Of a stretch of DNA of 64,000 bases, positions 1-8,395 are shown piece after piece. How positions within the stretch are numbered: the stretch's first letter is position 1; each line of letters opens with the position of its first letter. The notes below the pieces were generated by a model. The model saw only the letters and a list, made by a program, of their open reading frames with translations. It had not been told where the DNA came from and did no database searches. This DNA is from an uncultured Collinsella sp. (GTDB lineage: Bacteria > Actinomycetota > Coriobacteriia > Coriobacteriales > Coriobacteriaceae), in NCBI GenBank assembly GCA_900541025.1, contig UQIL01000005.1, positions 41,373 through 105,372 on the forward strand, in the 5' to 3' direction. The translations under genes were made by a program, and so were the position numbers.

Positions 1-569
1 GCAACGTCGTGAGCGAAGGTCTTGAAGGATTCAGCCTGAGCGGTCTCAGCCTTCTCGAAGGCGAACTCGACGAGGACGCCGATCTTACCACCCATGTGGA
101 TGTAAGAAGCGAGCGCGCCGTTCTCAGCCTTGCGGGCAGCGAAGCGGGAGATCTTCATGTTCTCGCCCATGATGTGAATCATCTCGGTGAGCTCGGAGGA
201 AACGGTCTCCTCGCCCATCGGCTTCTCGAGCAGAGCGTCGACGTCAGCAGGCTCGGTGGTAGCGACAACCTCAGCGACCTTGGAAGCAAAGCCGGTGAAC
301 TTGGCGTTAGAGCCAACGAAGTCGGTCTCGCAGGAGAGCTCGAGCAGAGCGCCGGTCTTGCCATCCTCGGAGACGAACGCGGCGACAGCGCCCTCGTTGG
401 TCTCACGGCCAGCCTTCTTGGCAGCCTTGGCAAGGCCGTTCTTACGCAGAACGTCGACAGCGGCGTCCATGTCGCCGTCAGCCTCGACGAGAGCCTTCTT
501 GCACTCCATCATCGGGGAGTCGGTCATCTCGCGGAGCTGCTTGACCATAGCGGCGGTAATCTGGGCCAT
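1..569 (-). CDS. tsf: Elongation factor Ts, 3' end cut by window edge
   Basis: Guanine-nucleotide exchange factor that recycles EF-Tu during translation. The protein starts MAQITAAMVKQLREMTDSPM, the classical N-terminal UBA-like helix of EF-Ts, and continues with MECKKALVEADGDMDAAVDV. The last part visible includes IHMGGKIGVLVEFAFEKAE, the typical core-domain stretch. About 189 codons are in the window; the family is usually near 290 aa, so roughly the last third lies to the left. The start is ATG at 569 with the ribosome site AAAGGAA just upstream. It follows rpsB by 45 bases on the same strand, the usual rpsB-tsf operon, and is presumably read from the rpsB promoter. Confidence 0.97.
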   Translation of the reverse strand, partial: MAQITAAMVKQLREMTDSPMMECKKALVEADGDMDAAVDVLRKNGLAKAAKKAGRETNEGAVAAFVSEDGKTGALLELSCETDFVGSNAKFTGFASKVAEVVATTEPADVDALLEKPMGEETVSSELTEMIHIMGENMKISRFAARKAENGALASYIHMGGKIGVLVEFAFEKAETAQAESFKTFAHDV

Positions 570-614
570 TGTGGTTCCTTTCAAAGAGATGAAAAAGAAT
601 TAACTAAGACTGAT

Positions 615-1343
615 TTACTCGGCCTTGGGCTCAGCGGCCATCTCGGCCTCGGAGACCTGCTCCTTACCAGAGCCAGCGAGGCAGGCGTCAGCCATGAGCT
701 CGCACATAAGGGTGACAGCAGAGATAGCGTCATCGTTGCAGGGGATGCCGTACTCGACCTCGTCGGGATCGGAGTTGGTGTCGATCAGGGCGACGACGGG
801 GATGTTCAGGCGCTGGGCCTCCTTGATGGCGTTCTCCTCGCGCTTGGTGTCGATGACGAAGAGAGCCTGGGGCAGACCCTTCATGTCGCGGGCGCCACCG
901 AGGTTGGTCTGGAGCTTAGTGAGCTCCTTGCCGAGAACAGCCTGCTCCTTCTTGGGCAGAACAGCCATGCGGCCGTCCTCGACCATGGCCTCGAGCTCCT
1001 CCATGCGGTTGATGCGGGAGCGGATGGTGACGAAGTTGGTCAGCATACCGCCGAGCCAACGCTGGTTGATGTAAGGCATGTTGGCGCGCTCAGCAGCGTT
1101 CTTGACGGCCTCCTGAGCCTGCTTCTTGGTGCCGACGAACAGCACGTTGCCACCCTTGGCGACGTTCTTGACGAAGGTGTAGGCCTGGTCGGCGTCGAGG
1201 ATGGTCTGCTTGAGGTCGAGGATGTAGATGCCGTTGCGCTCACCGAAGATGAACGGCTTCATCTTGGGGTTCCAGCGACGGGTCTGGTGACCGAAGTGGC
1301 AGCCGGCCTCGAGCAGGGTGCGGATATTAATCTTGGTAGCCAT
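615..1343 (-). CDS. rpsB: 30S ribosomal protein S2
   Basis: Small-subunit ribosomal protein S2, 242 aa, close to the family norm. The N-terminus MATKINIRTLLEAGCHFGHQ and the stretch RRWNPKMKPFIFGERNGIYI are S2 signatures, as are INQRWLGGMLTNFVTIRSRI and ALIDTNSDPDEVEYGIPCND in the C-terminal half. The final residues form a short acidic tail (AEMAAEPKAE). The start ATG at 1343 is preceded by the strong ribosome site AGGAGG. It is the first gene of the rpsB-tsf operon, with a well-formed promoter about 140 bases upstream; S2 commonly represses its own operon through the mRNA leader, but no specific operator can be recognised here. Confidence 0.98.
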   Translation of the reverse strand: MATKINIRTLLEAGCHFGHQTRRWNPKMKPFIFGERNGIYILDLKQTILDADQAYTFVKNVAKGGNVLFVGTKKQAQEAVKNAAERANMPYINQRWLGGMLTNFVTIRSRINRMEELEAMVEDGRMAVLPKKEQAVLGKELTKLQTNLGGARDMKGLPQALFVIDTKREENAIKEAQRLNIPVVALIDTNSDPDEVEYGIPCNDDAISAVTLMCELMADACLAGSGKEQVSEAEMAAEPKAE

Positions 1344-1484
1344 GTTAAACCTCCTGTGGTTTGCCTCCGCGCGGGGTCATCCTCCAAAACCAACCCGGAC
1401 ATGTGCTACCAAAGCCCGGGCACCACGGTATGAAGTAGCCGCGCGTGCGTGATAAAAACATGTTGCCGTGAAGCAACCCGATGA

Positions 1485-1513
1485 ATGATAGCAGGAATGC
1501 CTCTTCCTGCCAA
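1485..1513 (-). promoter_or_regulatory. Sigma-A type promoter of rpsB-tsf
   Basis: Read on the minus strand there is a -35 box TTGGCA (1508-1513) and a -10 box TATCAT (1485-1490) separated by exactly 17 bases. This leaves a leader of roughly 135 bases before rpsB. The rest of 1344-1562 shows no gene; it is the rpsB leader and the short gap after xerC. Confidence 0.7.
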
Positions 1514-1562
1514 CCCGCAATCAAAACCACACACCTGAGTGCGGCGCGGGACGTGCCAGCCA

Positions 1563-2483
1563 CTATTCGCCGCGGGGATGGGCTTGAGCCACAGCCCGCT
1601 TAAGCCGATCGGGTGTGAGATGCGTGTAGATCTGCGTCGTGGACAGGCTCGCATGACCTAGCAGCTCTTGAACCGAGCGCAGGTCCGCACCGCCCTCGAG
1701 CAAGTCGGTCGCAAAGGTATGGCGCATCGCATGCGGGGCGATGTCAGCCGGAATGCCGGCGAGCGTCGCCAGCGTATGGAACCGCCGCCGGAGCATCGCG
1801 GCGCTCATGCGATTGCCGCGCGCCGATATAAGCAGCGGATGCGGCCCGGTAGCGAGGTCGCGGCGCTTTGCCCGAGCGAGCAACTCCGGCCTCCCCTCCT
1901 CAATATAGAGACGCGTCACATCGAGCGCACGACGATACAGAGGAACGATGCGCTCCTTGCTTCCCTTGCCCCACAGGCGCAGCGTGCGCTCGGACCATGA
2001 GATGGATTCCACATTGAGCGCCGCAAGCTCTGAGATGCGGGCACCCGAGGCATAGAGCAACTCGAGCATCGCCGCATCGCGCAGTCCCGCGGGTGTTGAG
2101 GTATCAGGCGTCTTGAGCAGCGCCTCGACCTGCTGGGTCGTAAGGACGCCCGGCAGGTCACGCGGCAGCTTGGGCGACGCGATCGCCGAGACCGCATCGC
2201 CCTCGACAATCCCCTCGGCAGCCATCCAGCGATAGAGAGATCGAATAGCCGACAGGTGCGCCGCAAGCGTTCGGGGAGCCACCTGCTCACGCGAAAGCTC
2301 GGCAAGATAGCGACGAATGGTGCGCACGTCGGCAGCGAAAGCATCAATATCCTCGCGCTCGCACCAGGCAGCAAAGCGCTCTAGCCTCGAGCCATAGGCC
2401 GTCACCGTGTTGGGAGAAAGCCCCTCAACGCGTGCGATATAGGCGATAAAAGAGTCGACGGTGTCGTACAGGTCAAAGGCTAT
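1563..2483 (-). CDS. xerC: Tyrosine recombinase XerC-like; start codon unclear
   Basis: Tyrosine site-specific recombinase of the XerC/XerD group, expected to resolve chromosome dimers. Catalytic residues are visible: Arg in YASGARISELAAL, the HxxR motif in PHAMRHTFATDLL, and GHASLSTTQIYTH with His and the Tyr nucleophile. The N-terminal SAM-like core-binding domain begins with SFIAYIARVEGLSPNTVTAY, and this lies upstream of the first GTG (2405), so a 2405 start would cut the domain. The open frame has no ATG, GTG or TTG in the right place; the codon that fits best is ATA at 2483-2481, overlapping the trmFO stop (ATAG) and 9 bases after GGAGG inside trmFO. The coordinates given assume that ATA start (306 aa). 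Order trmFO-xerC resembles gid-codV of Bacillus. Confidence 0.85.
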   Translation of the reverse strand: MAFDLYDTVDSFIAYIARVEGLSPNTVTAYGSRLERFAAWCEREDIDAFAADVRTIRRYLAELSREQVAPRTLAAHLSAIRSLYRWMAAEGIVEGDAVSAIASPKLPRDLPGVLTTQQVEALLKTPDTSTPAGLRDAAMLELLYASGARISELAALNVESISWSERTLRLWGKGSKERIVPLYRRALDVTRLYIEEGRPELLARAKRRDLATGPHPLLISARGNRMSAAMLRRRFHTLATLAGIPADIAPHAMRHTFATDLLEGGADLRSVQELLGHASLSTTQIYTHLTPDRLKRAVAQAHPRGE

Positions 2484-3817
2484 GACCGGTCGCCTCCAAA
2501 CAAGTCGGAACGCGTGGCCAAGTAGGCATCGAGGGCCTCGAGCGCACGGTCCGCATAGGCCTGGTAGCGGTCGCGCTTGCTGCGGCGCTTACCATCCTCG
2601 AGTGGCGGCACCAGGCCAAAGTTGACATGCATGGGCTGGTAGCCCACGGTGGCAGGATCGGTCGCATAGCCCACGAGCGCGCCCAGGGCGCCCACGCGGG
2701 GCAACTCGACGCCCGCGGCACCGATAGCCTCGGCATAGGTGTTGAGCGCGGCGAGCAGACCGGTCGCCACGGCTTCCATGTACCCCTCGGTGCCGGTGAT
2801 CTGACCGGCCAGGCGCACGCCGGTACCGGGCACGGCAAAGGTGCCATCGAGCACGTGCGGGGCGTCGACAAAGGTATTGCGGTGCATGACACCGTAGCGG
2901 AAGAACTCAGCGTTCTCCAAGCCTGGCACCATACGAAAGACGCGCTTCTGCTCGCCGAAGGTCAGATTGGTCTGGAAGCCCACCAGGTTATAGGCGGTCT
3001 TCTCCTTGTTCTCGGCACGCAGCTGAATCGCCGCCCAGGGGCGACGTCCGGTACGCGGGTCGGTGAGGCCGACGGGCTTCATGGCGCCAAAGCGAATGGC
3101 GTCCTTGCCGGTGCGTGCAACCTCCTCGGCAGGCTGGCAGGCCTGGAACAGATCGCCGCCCTCAAAATCCTTGAGCACCACGCGGTCGGCCGTGGTAAGC
3201 GCCTCGATAAAGACCTCGTACTCCTCCTTGTTGAGCGGAGCGTTGAGATAGTCGCCACTCCCCTGCTCCTCGTAGCGCGACTGCGAGAACAGCACGTCCA
3301 TATCGAGCGTGGAGGCATCGACGATAGGCGCCGCGGCATCGAAGAACGCAAGGGCGTCGCCACCGACGAGCTTCATGACCTCTTCGCTCAGCGCCGGCGA
3401 GCACAAGGGGCCGGCGGCAATGACCACGTGACCCTCGGGAATCTGCGTGACCTCGCCGTGAATGATCTCGATATTGGGACGGGCGGCAACCTCGGCCTCG
3501 ACAAGCTCGGAAAACTTAACGCGGTCGACCGCCAAGGCACCACCGGCGGGAACAGCGGCGCGATGGGCGCAATCGAGCAGCACCGAGCCCATACGCTCGA
3601 GCTCGGCCTTCAGCAGGCCGGCAGCAGAGTCCGGACGGGTCGACTTAAACGAATTGGAGCAGACGAGCTCTGCCAGGTGATCGGTATGGTGGGCCGGGGA
3701 GCTCACCTGGGGGCGCATCTCGCACAGCTTTACGGCAAACCCGCGGTCTGCCAGCTGGATCGCGCATTCCGAACCCGCCAGACCGCCACCGATAACCGTC
3801 ACCTGATCGAACTGCAT
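2480..3817 (-). CDS. trmFO: Folate-dependent tRNA (uracil-54-C5)-methyltransferase
   Basis: FAD- and methylene-THF-dependent enzyme that makes ribothymidine at position 54 of the T-loop. The N-terminal Rossmann motif VTVIGGGLAGSECAIQLADR binds FAD, followed by LAELVCSNSFKSTRPDSAAG, a TrmFO signature. Further family stretches are MKPVGLTDPRTGRRPWAAIQ, then QTNLTFGEQKRVFRMVPGLE, and near the end VGYQPMHVNFGLVPPLEDGK. Length 445 aa is normal. The ATG at 3817 is chosen over an upstream TTG because GAAAGG lies 9 bases before it. The gene is 14 bases after dprA and its stop overlaps the proposed start of xerC, so dprA, trmFO and xerC look co-transcribed. Confidence 0.96.
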   Translation of the reverse strand: MQFDQVTVIGGGLAGSECAIQLADRGFAVKLCEMRPQVSSPAHHTDHLAELVCSNSFKSTRPDSAAGLLKAELERMGSVLLDCAHRAAVPAGGALAVDRVKFSELVEAEVAARPNIEIIHGEVTQIPEGHVVIAAGPLCSPALSEEVMKLVGGDALAFFDAAAPIVDASTLDMDVLFSQSRYEEQGSGDYLNAPLNKEEYEVFIEALTTADRVVLKDFEGGDLFQACQPAEEVARTGKDAIRFGAMKPVGLTDPRTGRRPWAAIQLRAENKEKTAYNLVGFQTNLTFGEQKRVFRMVPGLENAEFFRYGVMHRNTFVDAPHVLDGTFAVPGTGVRLAGQITGTEGYMEAVATGLLAALNTYAEAIGAAGVELPRVGALGALVGYATDPATVGYQPMHVNFGLVPPLEDGKRRSKRDRYQAYADRALEALDAYLATRSDLFGGDRS

Positions 3818-3831
3818 CTGCAAACACCTTT

Positions 3832-4767
3832 CTAATTGACACGTTTTCCATTGTGACCGAAGGGCGTCTGGGCGTGAAGGGCAAACTTGGAGGGCGCATA
3901 CCTTCCATCCATCATGCGCTCGATAAGGCCCTCGAGTTCAAGCGAACCCAAGAGTTTGAGTACGCCGACAGCATCGAGTGAGACGAGCGCCGCGATGTCG
4001 TCGACCTTGAGCGGAGAGGCGATGAGCGCATGCATCACGGTCTGCTGTGTTGGATTCAGGTCGGCAATGCCGGGAGCATCGGGGCGCGAGTAGCGCAGGG
4101 TGCCGTAGATGCGTGAGATTGCCATCTCGATAGATTCCTCGTCGATGATGCAGCAGGCACCGTTTGCAATGAGGTAATTCGTGCCACGCGACTCGGGCGA
4201 TAGGATCGACCCCGGCACGGCAAGAAGTTCGCGCCCCAAATCCATAGCAGCCTCGGCTGTAGAAAACGTCCCGGAAGGCATACCCGCTTCGGATACAAAG
4301 AGGGCTTGCGACAGGGCCGCGATCACGCGATTGCGGCGCGGAAAGGCAAACTTGCGCGGACCCATGCCCCACGGAGAGATCGACACGACCGCGCCACCCA
4401 TATCGAGCGTGCGCGTAATAAGCCCCGCGCTCGAACGCGGGTAGACCACGTCGGCGCCCGTCCCCAGCACCACGACGTGTTTGCCGCCGGCGTTGACCGC
4501 AGCCCAACCCGAGGCCTGGTCACAACCGACCGCGCCGCCCGAAACAACCGTCACGCCCGCCTCGACCGCCACCTTTGCCGCAAGCTCTGCCACGGCAAGA
4601 CCATACGGCGAGGCCTTGCGCGCGCCGATGATAGAGAGCGCGGGCGTCGAAAGCACCTCGGGGTTGCCGCGCACATAAAGCGTCTGGGGTACATCAGAAA
4701 GCTCCAAAACGGTCTCGGGATACAACGCGTCGCCTGGATGCAGCTCGAAGGTCCCCTCGGCCATCAT
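3832..4767 (-). CDS. dprA: DNA-processing protein DprA
   Basis: DprA/Smf loads RecA onto single-stranded DNA taken up in transformation. The Rossmann-like core is visible as LSIIGARKASPYGLAVAELA, then VTVVSGGAVGCDQASGWAAV, HVVVLGTGADVVYP and FAFPRRNRVIAALSQALFVS. A C-terminal winged-helix-like segment (LNPTQQTVMHALIASPLKVD, residues about 235-290) follows. Length 311 aa. The start ATG at 4767 overlaps the comM stop (ATGATG with TGA inside) and follows AAGGAGGG closely; a second ATG at 4764 is equally well placed. The comM-dprA overlap suggests translational coupling and a joint role in natural transformation or DNA handling. Confidence 0.95.
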   Translation of the reverse strand: MMAEGTFELHPGDALYPETVLELSDVPQTLYVRGNPEVLSTPALSIIGARKASPYGLAVAELAAKVAVEAGVTVVSGGAVGCDQASGWAAVNAGGKHVVVLGTGADVVYPRSSAGLITRTLDMGGAVVSISPWGMGPRKFAFPRRNRVIAALSQALFVSEAGMPSGTFSTAEAAMDLGRELLAVPGSILSPESRGTNYLIANGACCIIDEESIEMAISRIYGTLRYSRPDAPGIADLNPTQQTVMHALIASPLKVDDIAALVSLDAVGVLKLLGSLELEGLIERMMDGRYAPSKFALHAQTPFGHNGKRVN

Positions 4768-6287
4768 TGGTCCCTCCTTCCCTGGTACATCGCCGCCTCG
4801 AGCACGTGGTCCTGTGTCACTTGCTCGCTCTCGGCGACATCTGCGATCGTGCGCGCAATGCGAACCAGGCGCACGATGCCACGCCCTGTAAGATGTGTGC
4901 GTTTGGACAGGCCGAGTACGCATTTCTCGGCAGCATCATCGAGCTCAAAGGTCGAAACGACGCCGTCAATGGACCGCGTCTCGTCATCCTCGGCCTCGGC
5001 ATCCGCATCGTCCATACGAGACTCGCGCCAGGCGCGAAAAGCGCGACCGCGCACAACGTAGTCACGTAACTCGGCCGACGACATACCCTCCGCGCCCTCG
5101 ATAATCACCTGGGGATCGGGACGGGTCACATCGATCATCATGTCGATACGGTCGGCCAAAGGACCGCGCAGCTTTGCCCGATAGCGCTCGACCATCGATG
5201 CCGAGCAGCGGCACGGCACCTCGCGGTCGCCCAAAAAGCCGCAGGGGCAGGGATTGCTCGCAGCGAGCAGCTGAAAGCGCGACGGGAAGGTAAAGGCCCC
5301 GTCGACGCGTACGATCCTCACATAGCCGCGTTCGATGGGCTGACGCAGCGTCTGTAGCACGCCAGTGGGAAACTCTGCTAGCTCATCCAAAAAGAGCACG
5401 CCGCCATGAGCCAGGCTGATCTCTCCCGGGTGCACCGGGCGCCCGCCGCCGATAAGGCCCGCGGTCGAAATGCTGTGATGCGGGCTGCGGAAGGGGCGAT
5501 GCCCCGCAAGCAGTCCATCGATGTTCTCGCCCAAGACCGAATGGATGCACAGCGCCTCCTGCTGGTCTTCAACGGAAAGCTCAGGCAGGATGCCGGTCAT
5601 ACGGCGCGCAAGCATCGTCTTGCCCGATCCCGGGGACCCGATCATAAGCAAACCGAGCTCACCCGCTGCCGCCAGTGCCATGCCGCGTTTGGCAACCTCC
5701 TGCCCCAGCACGTCGGCATAGTCGAGTTCGGGCTCAAAAGTAGCCTCCACACCCTCGGAATCCAGATAATGCTGCGCGGCATCGCCCATACCATGAGCAA
5801 GCTGAGACAAATGATCTATGAATCCGCAATCCACGCCCGCGAGTGGCACATGCTGGTCTGATCTGCCGGCGATAAAATACAGCCCCATGTCGCGAGCCAG
5901 CAGCTGAAACGCCACCTCGCCCTTGACGGGAAGCACCGTGCCGTCCAGACCGAGCTCGCCGGCAATGAGGCAGCGGTCGAGGTTGTCGCGGGGAATCTGA
6001 CCATCGGCCGCCAGAACCGCGATGGCGATGGGCAGATCAAAGCCGCTACCGGTCTTGCGAATATCGCCGGGCGCCAGATTGACCGTAATGCCCGAGCGTG
6101 GGATCTCGAACCCGGCGGAGCGCATCGCACAGCGAATACGACCACGTGACTCCATCACCTCCATACTCGGGATGCCGAGCATCTGAATGCCCGGAACGCC
6201 GCCAGCAAGCGAAACCTCGACCGTGACGTGAATCGCCTCGACGCCGCGGATGCAGGCCGCGTGAACGGCAAACGTCTCGAACGCCAT
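4764..6287 (-). CDS. comM: ComM/YifB-type magnesium chelatase family AAA+ ATPase
   Basis: ComM is a hexameric helicase that extends heteroduplex during transformation. The N-terminal domain (MAFETFAVHAACIRGVEAIH to ITVNLAPGDIRKTGSGFDLP) has the Lon-like fold of this family. Walker A GSPGSGKTML lies near residue 218, Walker B GGVLFLDELAEF about 60 residues later, and RFQLLAASNPCPCGFLGDRE is the zinc-finger insertion of the family. The C-terminal Mg-chelatase lid runs through RTHLTGRGIVRLVRIARTIA. Length 507 aa is normal. The ATG at 6287 shares one base with the TGA of yraN, and AGGTG is upstream. It is coupled to dprA on its other side. Confidence 0.95.
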   Translation of the reverse strand: MAFETFAVHAACIRGVEAIHVTVEVSLAGGVPGIQMLGIPSMEVMESRGRIRCAMRSAGFEIPRSGITVNLAPGDIRKTGSGFDLPIAIAVLAADGQIPRDNLDRCLIAGELGLDGTVLPVKGEVAFQLLARDMGLYFIAGRSDQHVPLAGVDCGFIDHLSQLAHGMGDAAQHYLDSEGVEATFEPELDYADVLGQEVAKRGMALAAAGELGLLMIGSPGSGKTMLARRMTGILPELSVEDQQEALCIHSVLGENIDGLLAGHRPFRSPHHSISTAGLIGGGRPVHPGEISLAHGGVLFLDELAEFPTGVLQTLRQPIERGYVRIVRVDGAFTFPSRFQLLAASNPCPCGFLGDREVPCRCSASMVERYRAKLRGPLADRIDMMIDVTRPDPQVIIEGAEGMSSAELRDYVVRGRAFRAWRESRMDDADAEAEDDETRSIDGVVSTFELDDAAEKCVLGLSKRTHLTGRGIVRLVRIARTIADVAESEQVTQDHVLEAAMYQGRRDQ

Positions 6288-6772
6288 CACGACACCTGCC
6301 AATCGAACGCGTTGTACTGATGCTCGATCTCGGCGATATGCCCGCCGCGAATGGTGACACCCACGGCATCGAAGCGAATCGCCTTGAGCGGATAATGCTC
6401 CATGAGATAGCAACTTGCGATGCGGCGGTAGCGGCGTTGCTTTTGGGCGTCCACGGCCTCCTCGGGAAAGACCCGCGTGTTGCAATCCAGCGCGACGCGT
6501 CTGGTCTTGACCTCGGCCATCACTACGACATCGTCGAGCTCATCGAGCAGCACCAGATCGGCCTCGCCCTCGGTGCAACGATAACCCTGCTCCAGCAAGG
6601 TGTAGCCGCGCTCGTTAAAGTAGTCGATGGTGATCAGCTCGCCCAGCATACCCAGCTCGCGGGGACTGAGCCCCTTGATAAACTCGGGCGTCATCGCCCC
6701 GCAGTCGAGCTCGCCGTTTTCCCAACGCTCCTTGAGCTGCTGCGTCTTGCTCTTTTTGCTTGCGGCACTCAT
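6287..6772 (-). CDS. YraN family (UPF0102) endonuclease-like protein
   Basis: Protein of 161 aa whose C-terminal two-thirds is a YraN/UPF0102 domain, a restriction-endonuclease-like fold of unproven function. The core is LGELITIDYFNERGYTLLEQ, then RCTEGEADLVLLDELDDVVV and MAEVKTRR, giving the GEAD...EVK arrangement expected for a PD-(D/E)XK site. About 45 extra residues, rich in Lys and Glu, precede the domain; many YraN proteins lack these. The ATG at 6772 has AAAGGAG at ideal spacing. YraN is often next to rnhB and comM/dprA in bacteria, as here. Confidence 0.9.
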   Translation of the reverse strand: MSAASKKSKTQQLKERWENGELDCGAMTPEFIKGLSPRELGMLGELITIDYFNERGYTLLEQGYRCTEGEADLVLLDELDDVVVMAEVKTRRVALDCNTRVFPEEAVDAQKQRRYRRIASCYLMEHYPLKAIRFDAVGVTIRGGHIAEIEHQYNAFDWQVS

Positions 6773-6870
6773 GGGATCTCCTTTCCCGCACACTGCATTG
6801 CCCCGATGATGAGGGCACCTTTCATGCGGGTAAGTACCGGAAGCAAACCAAAAGCTGACCAAATGCCGTC

Positions 6871-6912
6871 AAAAAACGGGCCGTACGCAACAATCACGTT
6901 GCACACGGCCCG
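6871..6912 (-). terminator. Intrinsic terminator after rnhB
   Basis: On the minus strand a long GC-rich stem, CGGGCCGT...TACGGCCCG with the inner arm TGCAAC/GTTGCG, is followed directly by TTTTTT. It lies 50 bases after the rnhB stop and separates rnhB from the yraN-comM-dprA-trmFO-xerC group, so that group should have its own promoter in 6773-6870; no convincing one was seen. Confidence 0.85.
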
Positions 6913-6961
6913 CTACCAGCAGGTTTATAAAACCCCGGAGGTCCCTGTCTCCACAATTGAC

Positions 6962-7750
6962 CTAGAAAAGGCGCTCAGTCTGCAGAAAGTTTCCGCAAAA
7001 GCTCACGCGGTGCAGAGGACAAAGTCCATGTTTGCGAATGGCCTCGATATGCTCGGGGCTCGCATAGCCCTTCGACTCGGCCAGATGGTACTCGGGATAC
7101 TCGGCGTCGTACTCGACCATCATCTCGTCACGCGTGACCTTGGCCATGATGGACGCCGCGGCGATGCAGGCGATCTTGGCATCGCCCTTCACCACATCGC
7201 GCTCGTTGGGAACGGCACCCAAAGGATTACCGTCCATGAGGACGCAGTCGGGTTCAAGCCCCGTATCGGCCACAGCACCCGCGACGGCAGCGCGGATGGC
7301 GCGGGCCATGCCCATATCATCGATATCCTTCGGCGCGATATGGCAAAAACCGATCGCCGTCGCCACCTCGGCAATCTTCACTGAGAGCAGCTCGCGGCGC
7401 GCCGGCGTGAGCTTTTTGGAATCGTTGATGCCCCAGATGCGCGGCTCCATCGGAAGACACACGGCACACACGGTCAAGGGACCCGCTACCGAGCCACGAC
7501 CCACCTCGTCGACACCAACGACCACGCCATCGCCACCAAGCTCATGCATAAGCTCGTACATGTCATTGACGCGCTCGCGCTCGGCAAGTTCCTTGGCATG
7601 GCGTTTGAGGGCGCGTTCACAAGCCTTGATCACCTGCTGGCGCGGATCCTCGTGATAATGCTCCACGAGGGCGGGGATCTCCTCAAACGTGGCACTCGCC
7701 AGCTCGCCGGCAACCTGCGATGCCGAAACCGAGCTCGTCATATTGGCCAT
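6962..7750 (-). CDS. rnhB: Ribonuclease HII
   Basis: Removes RNA from RNA-DNA hybrids, including single ribonucleotides in DNA. The signature VVGVDEVGRGSVAGPLTVCA holds the first catalytic Asp and Glu; LMDGNPLG supplies the next Asp, and GDAKIACIAAASIMAKVTRD is the conserved lysine/serine region that leads to the last carboxylate. The protein is 262 aa, with about 70 residues before the catalytic domain that form a helical, charged extension (ALVEHYHEDPRQQVIKACER), longer than in many RNase HII. The ATG at 7750 is preceded by AAGGAGG. It is separated from rplS upstream by an intrinsic terminator. Confidence 0.96.
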   Translation of the reverse strand: MANMTSSVSASQVAGELASATFEEIPALVEHYHEDPRQQVIKACERALKRHAKELAERERVNDMYELMHELGGDGVVVGVDEVGRGSVAGPLTVCAVCLPMEPRIWGINDSKKLTPARRELLSVKIAEVATAIGFCHIAPKDIDDMGMARAIRAAVAGAVADTGLEPDCVLMDGNPLGAVPNERDVVKGDAKIACIAAASIMAKVTRDEMMVEYDAEYPEYHLAESKGYASPEHIEAIRKHGLCPLHRVSFCGNFLQTERLF

Positions 7751-7779
7751 ACCAGGCCCTCCTTGCATGCAAATCAGAT

Positions 7780-7809
7780 AAAAAGAAGGGCCACCCGAAG
7801 GTGACCCTT
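7780..7809 (-). terminator. Intrinsic terminator after rplS
   Basis: Minus strand: AAGGGTCACC, a TTCG tetraloop, GGTGGCCCTT, then CTTTTT. This compact stem with one mismatch lies 34 bases beyond the rplS stop and only 29 bases before the rnhB start, so rnhB expression depends on read-through or a very short promoter region. Confidence 0.88.
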
Positions 7810-7843
7810 ACGTCCAAACGAGTGGACAGACGCTGCGATCTTC

Positions 7844-8185
7844 TTAGCGCTTCTCGGGGATGCGAGCAGCCTTGCCCACCTTGTCGCGGAGGTAGTACAG
7901 CTTGGCGCGACGGACGCGACCATGACGAACGACCTCGAGCTTGGCGATCTTGGGGCTGTGAAGCGGGAAGGTACGCTCAACACCGACACCGAAGGACATC
8001 TTGCGGACGGTGAAGGTCTCGCGGGCACCGGCGCCGGCCATGCGGATGACGTCGCCCTGGAAGACCTGGATGCGCTCGCGGTCGCCTTCCTTAATGCGGT
8101 AGTGAACCTTGACGTTGTCGGCGACGCGAACCTGAGGAATGTCCTCGCGGATCTGCTGACGCTCGATTGCGCGGATGTAATCCAT
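7844..8185 (-). CDS. rplS: 50S ribosomal protein L19
   Basis: Large-subunit protein L19, 113 aa, located at the 30S-50S interface. The family stretches VKVHYRIKEGDRERIQVFQG, RETFTVRKMSFGVGVERTFP and LHSPKIAKLEVVRHGRVRRA are all present, and the protein ends KLYYLRDKVGKAARIPEKR. The ATG at 8185 (MDYIRAIERQ) is chosen over an upstream TTG because AAGGA is correctly spaced. A promoter lies about 70 bases upstream and an intrinsic terminator directly downstream, so rplS seems to be transcribed alone here rather than in the trmD operon as in many bacteria. Confidence 0.97.
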   Translation of the reverse strand: MDYIRAIERQQIREDIPQVRVADNVKVHYRIKEGDRERIQVFQGDVIRMAGAGARETFTVRKMSFGVGVERTFPLHSPKIAKLEVVRHGRVRRAKLYYLRDKVGKAARIPEKR

Positions 8186-8254
8186 GTGCAATTCCTTACT
8201 CTTCTAGAGGTGCCGTACCACCTTGGCCGGCACGTAGTTGAACAAACGTATTCC

Positions 8255-8282
8255 AGTATACACGCGCGGGTTTCTGCTGCAA
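8255..8282 (-). promoter_or_regulatory. Promoter of rplS
   Basis: Minus strand: -35 TTGCAG (8277-8282), 16-base spacer, -10 TATACT (8255-8260). It is the only strong match between ppdK and rplS. Confidence 0.65.
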
Positions 8283-8328
8283 GAACAATTTTTTACGCAG
8301 ACAAAAAGACAAAACCCGCACATGATAA

Positions 8329-8356
8329 CCGCCCGTCTCACGAATGAGACGGGCGG
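8329..8356 (-). terminator. Hairpin downstream of ppdK
   Basis: A perfect 12-bp stem CCGCCCGTCTCA with a four-base loop lies 40 bases after the ppdK stop. The minus-strand tail is TTATC and so has only a weak U-tract; a longer T-rich stretch follows about 20 bases later. It probably ends the ppdK transcript. Confidence 0.6.
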
Positions 8357-8395
8357 CATGAAGGGGGGCTACGCTAGGCGTCTAAACCCAAAACG

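Noticed and set aside
9..1433. Long open frame on the plus strand opposite tsf and rpsB
   Set aside because: Antisense shadow: repeats of Leu/Gly/Asp/Val typical of reversed GC-rich codons; no ribosome site; real genes are certain on the other strand.
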